Position numbers and translations under genes: made by a program
In this document: positions 58,417 through 64,000 of the stretch, piece by piece
How positions within the stretch are numbered: position 1 is the stretch's first letter
Layout of the letters: every line of letters starts with the position of its first letter
Assembly (NCBI RefSeq): GCF_026339995.1
Contig: NZ_JAPEPT010000003.1
Location: 868,001 to 932,000, forward strand
Reading direction: 5' to 3'
Origin: Streptomyces sp. NBC_01481
Lineage (GTDB): Bacteria; Actinomycetota; Actinomycetes; Streptomycetales; Streptomycetaceae
Length of the DNA: 64,000 bases
The notes under the pieces: generated by a model
The model's input: only the letters and a program-made list of their open reading frames with translations
Told to the model about the DNA's origin: nothing
Databases searched by the model: none

Positions 58417-59408
58417 GCGGTCGTCTCCTTGAGTCGTCGCCAGGCGAGCACCGAGCAGAGCGCGAAGCCGAGGGCGTTGCCGAGGCCATGGGTGGCGGCC
58501 ATCCAGGTGAGATTCGGGTGGGGCAGGCCGGTGGCCTCGCCGAGCGCCCAGCTCAGGGCGAGCAGCATCGTCGCCACCAGGACGGCGGCCGAGACGGCGA
58601 GCAGGGTGCGGGTGACCCCGTCACGTCCGCCCGCCCGGACATCGCGCCAGGTCAGCAGGGCCACGGTCCACATGCCCGCGGTCAGTACGAGTGCCCCGAG
58701 CAGTTCGGCCCAGTCGTCGAGGAAGTACCCGGCCAGGACGAGCAGGGTGCCCAGCGGCACGCTCAGCGCGGCGAAGCGCCCGGCGGCTCCGGCCGTTGTG
58801 CGGCAGACCAGGCCCGCGACCAGGGCAGCGGTGAATCCGGCGAAGTGGAAGTGCGGCACGGTCAGCGCGAGGACCGTCAGGCCGAAACCGAAGAGCTCGT
58901 GCCCGGCGCGTTCCGCGACGAGCGCGAGCCCGGCGACGGACGGGGTCACCAGCGCGGTGAGCTGTGCGACCTCGGCGGGCGCGAGCGAGCGGGTGCGGGC
59001 TGGGGCGTGTTTGAGAAGTCGCGCCTGCCCCGCGACGCCTGGCACGCGCACTCGCGGTGTTGTCGGAGTCGCCCAAGTACGTCCAGTACGAGGGCGATCC
59101 TCCGCCTTGCGATTGCACGCACCAGACGCCGCGGGGCCCGCCCTGCGGGCGGACGGCGCTACTTCTAAAACACGCCCCAGTCGCCGCGGGGCCTGCACGG
59201 CCAGGGCGAGCGTGCCGAGTGCGTAGAGGCCGGCGAGGACGGCGGCCGTTGTCGAGCGCGGCAGCCAGAGCGCGACCGCTCCCGGGACCGCGAACACCGG
59301 CCAGATCCGCCGAATGGACGCGAGCTCGGCGGCGTCCATGAGGCGCAGTCCGGCGGGCACGACCACCAGCATGCCGAGCATCACGATCACGTTGACCAGT
59401 ACGGACAT
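58413..59408 (-). CDS. YndJ-like membrane protein with inserted MITE
   Basis: 331 aa; about 272 without the insertion, which fits YndJ-family polytopic proteins. Membrane segments lie at about 2-20 and again from residue 150 onward (VAGLALVAERAGHELFGFGL, TVPHFHFAGFTAALVAGLVC). Residues about 78-136 are encoded by a 177-bp repeat element and read RVLEVAPSARRAGPAASGAC and so on, with no similarity to the rest. The insertion keeps the frame open, but it lies between membrane segments, so activity may be altered. ATG 59408 follows a GGGGTGGGGT stretch; an ATG at 59441 would include an operator. First gene of the yndJ-DUF1990-LMF operon. Confidence 0.75.
   Translation of the reverse strand: MSVLVNVIVMLGMLVVVPAGLRLMDAAELASIRRIWPVFAVPGAVALWLPRSTTAAVLAGLYALGTLALAVQAPRRLGRVLEVAPSARRAGPAASGACNRKAEDRPRTGRTWATPTTPRVRVPGVAGQARLLKHAPARTRSLAPAEVAQLTALVTPSVAGLALVAERAGHELFGFGLTVLALTVPHFHFAGFTAALVAGLVCRTTAGAAGRFAALSVPLGTLLVLAGYFLDDWAELLGALVLTAGMWTVALLTWRDVRAGGRDGVTRTLLAVSAAVLVATMLLALSWALGEATGLPHPNLTWMAATHGLGNALGFALCSVLAWRRLKETTA
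59002..59178. mobile_element. 177-bp MITE-like repeat element
   Basis: Ends GGGGCGTGTT and AACACGCCCC are part of a 26-bp terminal inverted repeat (59000-59025 with 59155-59180, 24 of 26 complementary). It has no coding capacity of its own. It is inserted inside yndJ, and its length is exactly 59 codons. No clear target-site duplication was found. I recall similar short dispersed repeats in other Streptomyces genomes, but could not check. Confidence 0.8.
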
Positions 59409-59426
59409 CGCGCACCCCACCCCAGG

Positions 59427-59442
59427 CTTGAACGTGTTCAAC
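59427..59442. promoter_or_regulatory. Palindromic operator-like site 1
   Basis: CTTGAACGTGTTCAAC: the 14-bp core TTGAACG-TGTTCAA is palindromic with one mismatch. It lies 19 bp upstream of the yndJ start. Confidence 0.6.
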
Positions 59443-59468
59443 TCCCTGCGCTCCGAGACTAGGGCTAA

Positions 59469-59486
59469 ACTTGAACGCGTTCAAGT
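59469..59486. promoter_or_regulatory. Palindromic operator-like site 2
   Basis: ACTTGAACGCGTTCAAGT, an 18-bp perfect palindrome, 42 bp centre-to-centre from site 1 with the same TTGAACG half-site. Between the divergent yndJ operon and the lipoprotein gene, consistent with a TetR-like dimeric regulator not encoded in the window. Confidence 0.7.
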
Positions 59487-59550
59487 CGCGAGGGTGGCGG
59501 CCGTCCGGCAGAACTTGGAGGAACCACATCGGCTCGAAGGAGCACAGCGG

Positions 59551-60636
59551 GTGAAGAGGCGGGAGATCTTCGTGCGTCCACCCAAACGTCGTCGGTACGC
59601 CGCGGTTGCCGCGGCGCTCTTCGTCACGCTCCTGGCCGCCGGCTGCGGCGGCGCCAGCAGCGCGGCGACGGACGGGCAGGGGGAAGTCCTCCTCCAGCCG
59701 GCCGCGGCCCAGGGGCCGGACCCGTACACCGCCACCACCGCTCTCTCCGGGGGCGCGCCCCCGCCTCCGCCGCCCGTACCGTCGAGCGAGCCGAGCCCCA
59801 GCAGAGGCCTGACGCTGCGCACGCTGTCCGGCGCGACGCCCGGTCTCTACGGCGGCACGCAGTCGATCGGCAGCTGCGACGTCGAGCAGCAGGTGATGTT
59901 CCTGGGCGACGACCAGGCCAGGGGGCGTGCCTTCGCCCGGGGTGCGGGCATCTCCCAGGCCGACATCCCGGACTATCTGCGAGGGCTGACCCCGGTCGTC
60001 CTGCGCGCCGACACGCGTGTCACCAACCACGGCTACCGCGCCGGCTCCGCCGTCAGCTTCCAGGCCGTGCTGCAGGCCGGGACCGCGGTCCTCGTCGACG
60101 GACACGGAGCACCGAAGGTCAGATGCGCCTGCGGAAACCCGCTGAAGCCCCCGGTCGCCGTCAAGGGCGCCGTGGTCCACACGGGTCAGTCCTGGGACGG
60201 CTACCGGCCCGACAAGGTGGTCGTCATCAAGCCCACGGTCCAGATCATCAACAGCCTGGTGATCGTCAACGTCATCAACAACACCTGGATCGAGCGGAAC
60301 GCCGGGACCGACGGCGAAGAGGACAAGCGGCCCGATGTGCTCCCGCCCGTGACCCCGGACGACATCTTCACCTACCCGCCGCTCACCGAGCCGCCCGGAG
60401 CCGGTGACTCGACACAGCCGGGCGACTCGACCGGGCCGAGCGACGGCACGAGCAGCCCCGCCCCGCCCGAGCAGCCGGTGAACCCGCCCGTGGAACCGGT
60501 GCCGGACATGCCGAATGAGCAGCTGCCCCCGCCCGTCGAGCCCGATGTGCCCTCCGAGGAGGGGGTCACTCCGTCCCAGCCGGACCTGCTCCTGCCCTCC
60601 GAGGAACCGGCGGAGCCGGACACCTTCCAGGGCTGA
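59551..60636 (+). CDS. Secreted lipoprotein, DUF6777-like
   Basis: 361 aa. A short basic stretch and a hydrophobic segment lead to the lipobox LLAAGC (Cys32). After a Pro-rich linker, the folded domain spans about 90-255: TPGLYGGTQSIGSCDVEQQV, then GISQADIPDYLRGLTPVVLR and KVRCACGNPLKP. The four Cys could pair. The C-terminal 100 residues are Pro/Glu-rich and low in complexity. The function of the domain is unknown. The GTG at 59551 follows AAGGAG with 8-nt spacing. It is divergent from the yndJ operon and upstream of the SpoIIE-type gene in the same direction. Confidence 0.8.
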   Translation: MKRREIFVRPPKRRRYAAVAAALFVTLLAAGCGGASSAATDGQGEVLLQPAAAQGPDPYTATTALSGGAPPPPPPVPSSEPSPSRGLTLRTLSGATPGLYGGTQSIGSCDVEQQVMFLGDDQARGRAFARGAGISQADIPDYLRGLTPVVLRADTRVTNHGYRAGSAVSFQAVLQAGTAVLVDGHGAPKVRCACGNPLKPPVAVKGAVVHTGQSWDGYRPDKVVVIKPTVQIINSLVIVNVINNTWIERNAGTDGEEDKRPDVLPPVTPDDIFTYPPLTEPPGAGDSTQPGDSTGPSDGTSSPAPPEQPVNPPVEPVPDMPNEQLPPPVEPDVPSEEGVTPSQPDLLLPSEEPAEPDTFQG

Positions 60637-60690
60637 GCGGATCGGTCCGAATCGGTCGAAGAATCCGACAAATGATGGCAGAGTGGCGAC

Positions 60691-62766
60691 ATGGTTGATC
60701 GGGCAGCGGGTGCCCTGTCGCTTCCCGACGACTGGCCGGCCGACTCGGATCTGAGCCTGACCCTCAATCGGATGGGCAGCTTCGACTGGGACCTGGTCAG
60801 CGGGCTCATGCACATGGACAGGCCCGCTCTTGAGGTGTTCGATCTGAGACCCGAGGAGTACGACGGCCGCCCGGAAAGTCTCTCGAGCCGGGTGCCGGCG
60901 GACGAGGCCGCCCGGCTGGACTCGATGGTGACCCAGGCGCTCAAGAAGGGCAGCGATCGCTACGGCGCGTACTTCCGCATCCGCCGCCGTGACGGAAAGC
61001 TGCGCTGGACCCACACCCAGGCATCCGTCCGCCGGGACGAGAGCGGACGTCCGCTGCGCATCATCGGCATCATCCGCGACGCCACCGAAGAGCTCGCGCA
61101 GTACACCGCGCGGGTGGCGGCAGACAGCGACCGGCGCAGACAGACCAGCATCGTGGAGAGCACCACCGCGGCTCTCGCCCACGCGAGGACCGTCCATGAC
61201 GTCATCGACGTACTGAAGGACTCGCAGGGCCTGGAGCGTTTCGGAGCCACCAGCCTGGTCATGGGGCTGCTCGAGGCGGGCCGGATCCATCTCGTCGCGG
61301 AAGGTCCCGAGAGCTCCTTCGTGCCCGGCACGCGCTACACGCGCGTCGACGAGGAGTACCCGATGAGCGAGGTGGTCCGCACCCTCGCGCCCCGTTTCAT
61401 CGAGTCCGAACAGGACTTCGCCGAGTCCTACCCGCGGCTGTGGCCGCACATCAAAGGGCTCGACATCAGCGCGGCCGCCTATCTGCCGCTGATCGCCCAG
61501 GCCCGCCCCATCGGCGCCCTCGGCCTGCTGTACAGCGACAAGACCGGTTTCACCCCCGACGAGCGCAATCTGCTGGTCGCGCTCGGCAGCAGCATCGCGC
61601 AGAGCCTGCAGCGCGCCGTCCTGTACGAGCAGGAGCACGACCTCGCCGAGGGGCTGCAGCAGGCGATGCTGCCGCGCCGGATCCCCGATGTGCCCGGGGC
61701 GCAGATCGCCGTGCGCTACCGCTCCGCGCGGCTGGGCCGGGACATCGGCGGCGACTGGTACGACATCATCGCGCTGCCCGGCGGACGGGTCGGCGCGGTC
61801 ATCGGCGACGTACAGGGGCACGACACCGACGCGGCCGCGGTGATGGGGCAGCTGCGGATCGTCCTGCGGGCGTACGCGGCCGAGGGGCACACCCCGGCCA
61901 CCGTGATGGCGCGTGCCTCGGTCTTCCTCCATGAGCTGGACACCGAACGCTTCGCGACCTGCATGTACGCGGAGGCCGACCTTACGACCGGCGTGGTGCA
62001 GCTGGTGCGCGCCGGGCATATCGACCCGCTGATCCGGGACACCGACGGCGACTGCCGCAGGCTGCCCGTGGAGGGCGGGCTGCCACTGGGGCTCTCGGCG
62101 GAGTTCGGCAGGCTCGAATACCCCGTCAGCACCGTCGAACTGGATCCCGGGCAGACCCTTGTGCTCTGCACCGACGGGCTGGTCGAACAGCCCGGCGTCG
62201 ACCTCGACGACGGCATGCAGCTGCTGACCTCGCTGGTGCGCTCCGGTCCGCGGGATCTGCAGCTGCTCGCCGACCGCCTGTGCGAGGTGGTGGAGGAGCG
62301 TGGCGGCGAGGACGATGTGGCGCTCCTGCTGTTGCGCCGCAGGGGCGCGTTCACCTCGCAGTCGGGCGGCCGGCTCCAGCAGCATGTCGGGCAGAACGAC
62401 CCGGAGGCGCTGCGCTCGGCCCGGCACATGATCCGGGCGGCCGTACGGGCGTGGGGCGCGCGCGAGCGGTCGGACGAGATCGAGCTCGCGGCGGACGAGA
62501 TGATCACCAACGCGCTGGTGCACACCGACGGAGGCGCGATCGTGACGCTGCGCGCGCTGGCGGGCCCCGAGCGGCGGCTGCGGGTGGAGGTCGAGGACCG
62601 TTCCAGCGCGCTGCCGCGCCGCCGCGAGGCGGGGGAGTCGGGAGTTTCGGGCCGCGGGCTGATGCTGGTGGACCGGCTGACCGAGGCCTGGGGCGTCGAA
62701 TCGAGAGGCAGCGGCAAGTGCGTCTGGTGCGAATTCATCGTTGCGGACAGGCAGGTCCGCCGATGA
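60691..62766 (+). CDS. PAS-GAF-PP2C(SpoIIE)-HATPase regulatory phosphatase
   Basis: 691 aa. PAS-like domain about 25-135 (GSFDWDLVSGLMHM, YFRIRRRDGKLRW). GAF-like domain about 150-310 (AAYLPLIAQARPIGALGLLY). SpoIIE-type PP2C phosphatase about 320-550, with LQQAMLPRRIPDVPGAQIAV, GGDWYDIIALPGGRVGAVIG, VQGHD and GEDDVALLLL. C-terminal RsbW-like ATPase about 565-690 (ELAADEMITNALVHTDGGAI, GLMLVDRLTEAWGV). It probably integrates a signal to release a sigma factor by switching an anti-sigma antagonist. No sigma or antagonist gene is next to it. The frame starts at ATG 60691 without a strong ribosome site. Confidence 0.9.
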   Translation: MVDRAAGALSLPDDWPADSDLSLTLNRMGSFDWDLVSGLMHMDRPALEVFDLRPEEYDGRPESLSSRVPADEAARLDSMVTQALKKGSDRYGAYFRIRRRDGKLRWTHTQASVRRDESGRPLRIIGIIRDATEELAQYTARVAADSDRRRQTSIVESTTAALAHARTVHDVIDVLKDSQGLERFGATSLVMGLLEAGRIHLVAEGPESSFVPGTRYTRVDEEYPMSEVVRTLAPRFIESEQDFAESYPRLWPHIKGLDISAAAYLPLIAQARPIGALGLLYSDKTGFTPDERNLLVALGSSIAQSLQRAVLYEQEHDLAEGLQQAMLPRRIPDVPGAQIAVRYRSARLGRDIGGDWYDIIALPGGRVGAVIGDVQGHDTDAAAVMGQLRIVLRAYAAEGHTPATVMARASVFLHELDTERFATCMYAEADLTTGVVQLVRAGHIDPLIRDTDGDCRRLPVEGGLPLGLSAEFGRLEYPVSTVELDPGQTLVLCTDGLVEQPGVDLDDGMQLLTSLVRSGPRDLQLLADRLCEVVEERGGEDDVALLLLRRRGAFTSQSGGRLQQHVGQNDPEALRSARHMIRAAVRAWGARERSDEIELAADEMITNALVHTDGGAIVTLRALAGPERRLRVEVEDRSSALPRRREAGESGVSGRGLMLVDRLTEAWGVESRGSGKCVWCEFIVADRQVRR

Positions 62767-62878
62767 TTACCTGTTGTTAACTGTCCGTGAACTGATCATA
62801 CTTGACCGTAACCGACCGCAGGGGGTTGACTTCGCATTCCGTGGCCTTCCGGGACACTTCTAGGACAAGAGGACCCCT

Positions 62879-64000
62879 TTGAGCAGCGAGCTTCTTGCCC
62901 CCCTCGACCTGGCGTTCTGGCACCTCGAGTCCGCCGGACATCCGATGCATCTCGGCGCCCTCGCCTGCTTCGCCCCGGCCCCGGGAGGACAGAGCGGCGA
63001 GGGTGTCCTCGAACTGCTCGCCACCCGCGCCGCGGCGATCCGCCGGCTGCGGATGCACGTACGGGACGTCCTGCTGCCCGTCGGCGGTGCGGCCTGGTCC
63101 GTGGCCAAGGACTTCGACGTACGGCGTCATGTGCACCAGATCCGCATCCCCGACGGCGACTTCGGCGCCGGGGCCGTCTCGATCGCCGGTGAGCTGATGG
63201 AGCGGCCGCTCGAACGGGGCCTGCCGCCCTGGGAGATGTACCTGCTCACCGGGGAGGCGGGCGGCCCGTTCGCGGTACTGGTCAAGCTCCACCACGCGCT
63301 GGCCGACGGTATGCGCGCGGTCGCCATCGGGGCCGGGATCTTCGACGAGATCGCCGACGCCCGCACCATCGGTGCCCGTCGGGCGCGGGCCGTGCAGCCC
63401 ACGTCCTGGCTCTCGGGACCCCGGCAGGTGGCCGGTTTCGCGCGGGGCCGTATCGAGGAGCTGGGCCGGGCCGTCGGTGTCGGAGCCTCGGTCGTACGGG
63501 CCAGCAGGCTCGACCCGCGCGGCGTGCCCGCACTCTCGGCCGGCTCCAGCGGCACCCGGCGGCTCGGCACCGCCGTGCTCGACCTCGAAGACGTCCAGCG
63601 CGTCCGCAGGGCGGCGGGCGGGACCGCCAACGATGTGCTGCTCGCCGTCGTCGCCGGTGGGTTGCGGCGCTGGCTGGAGGCTCGCGGCGAGCCGCTGCCG
63701 GACGTCGGCCCGCGTGCCCTGGTGCCCGTCTCCCGGCGCCGGCCGGGCAGCCCGCCCGGATCGGGCAACAAATTCTCCGCGTATCTGCTCGAACTGCCGG
63801 TCGGCGACCCGGATCCGCGCTCGCGACTGGATCGCGTACGCAGCGCCATGGACCGCAACAAGGCGGCCGGGCCCTCCCGCGGGGCCGGGGCGCTCACCGT
63901 ACTGGCCGACCAACTGCCGCCACTGGCACACCGGTTCGGCGCGCCCCTGGCCGGAGGGGCCGCCCGGATGCTGTTCGACGTCCTGGTGACCAGCGTGCCG
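62879..64000 (+). CDS. Wax ester synthase/diacylglycerol acyltransferase (3' end outside window)
   Basis: 374 codons visible. LDLAFWHLESAGHPMHLGAL is the WS/DGAT start, and the active-site motif HHALADG is near residue 140. GNKFSAYLLELPVGDPDPRS is a later conserved block. It transfers acyl-CoA to diacylglycerol or a fatty alcohol to make storage lipids. The TTG at 62879 follows AGAGGA and matches the family N-terminus; no ATG or GTG is nearby. The gene continues past the right edge. Confidence 0.87.
   Translation, partial: MSSELLAPLDLAFWHLESAGHPMHLGALACFAPAPGGQSGEGVLELLATRAAAIRRLRMHVRDVLLPVGGAAWSVAKDFDVRRHVHQIRIPDGDFGAGAVSIAGELMERPLERGLPPWEMYLLTGEAGGPFAVLVKLHHALADGMRAVAIGAGIFDEIADARTIGARRARAVQPTSWLSGPRQVAGFARGRIEELGRAVGVGASVVRASRLDPRGVPALSAGSSGTRRLGTAVLDLEDVQRVRRAAGGTANDVLLAVVAGGLRRWLEARGEPLPDVGPRALVPVSRRRPGSPPGSGNKFSAYLLELPVGDPDPRSRLDRVRSAMDRNKAAGPSRGAGALTVLADQLPPLAHRFGAPLAGGAARMLFDVLVTSVP

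Noticed and set aside
58621..62523. 1300-codon open frame on the minus strand opposite the lipoprotein and SpoIIE-type genes
   Set aside because: It runs antisense to two genes with clear domain motifs, has no recognisable domain, and follows from strong third-position GC bias.
1..64000. CRISPR arrays, tRNA and rRNA genes
   Set aside because: No regularly spaced repeats and no tRNA or rRNA-like sequences were recognised on reading; a covariance-model search was not possible.

Overview
The window is a 64 kb piece of a very high-GC actinomycete chromosome, almost certainly Streptomyces. The signs are strong third-position GC, frequent GTG starts with GGAG-type ribosome sites, GTGA/ATGA start-stop overlaps inside operons, sugar ABC operons without their own ATPase gene, an actinobacterial glgA beside glgC, SpoIIE-type phosphatases, and an LAXTG-type surface protein. 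No rRNA, tRNA or CRISPR array was seen.

Left third (1-25.5 kb): a cell-surface glycan (exopolysaccharide-type) locus. It holds a Wzz/BY-kinase-like chain-length protein (cut by the window start), a UDP-sugar dehydrogenase, two NAD-dependent epimerases, a WecA/MraY-like polyprenyl-phosphate sugar transferase, two GT4 glycosyltransferases, a MATE/Wzx-type flippase and an AsnB-like amidotransferase. After these come three SAM methyltransferases, a multi-pass membrane protein, a low-molecular-weight protein tyrosine phosphatase, a DUF4012 protein and a sortase-type LAXTG protein. A second, decayed asnB copy is interrupted by about 5 kb that starts with an internally deleted ISL3-type element and ends with a fragment of another in opposite orientation. 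The ends form a 72-bp, nearly perfect inverted repeat that runs past the IS termini into asnB sequence. The cargo between them is an O-acylation cassette: two SGNH-type proteins, a small secreted protein and a separate acyltransferase-3 membrane protein.

Middle (25.8-51 kb): core and accessory metabolism. Genes include a VOC protein, panD, two GNAT proteins, a racemase-like protein, gnd, a DeoR-regulated polyol operon (binding protein, two permeases, dehydrogenase, kinase, chained by 4-nt overlaps), a CurA-like reductase with an SDR, a CopG/PIN toxin-antitoxin pair, a beta-glucoside-type ABC operon with GH1 divergent from a ROK repressor, an Rpf-LysM-M23 cell-wall hydrolase, a DMT transporter, an FhuF-like [2Fe-2S] protein, and glgA followed by a glgC broken by an apparent 13-nt deletion.

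Right end (51-64 kb): an RsbW-like kinase, an ArsR/SRPBCC pair, an unusual zinc-ribbon SDR lacking the catalytic Tyr, a decayed SDR, an isolated 57-codon peptide gene with a structured leader and its own terminator, and a yndJ-DUF1990-LMF operon. The yndJ gene carries an in-frame 177-bp MITE-like insertion and is preceded by two TTGAACG-type palindromes. The window ends with a DUF6777-like lipoprotein, a PAS-GAF-PP2C-ATPase stress phosphatase and a WS/DGAT acyltransferase cut by the window end.

All functions were assigned by reading motifs and recalling families; no database search was run.
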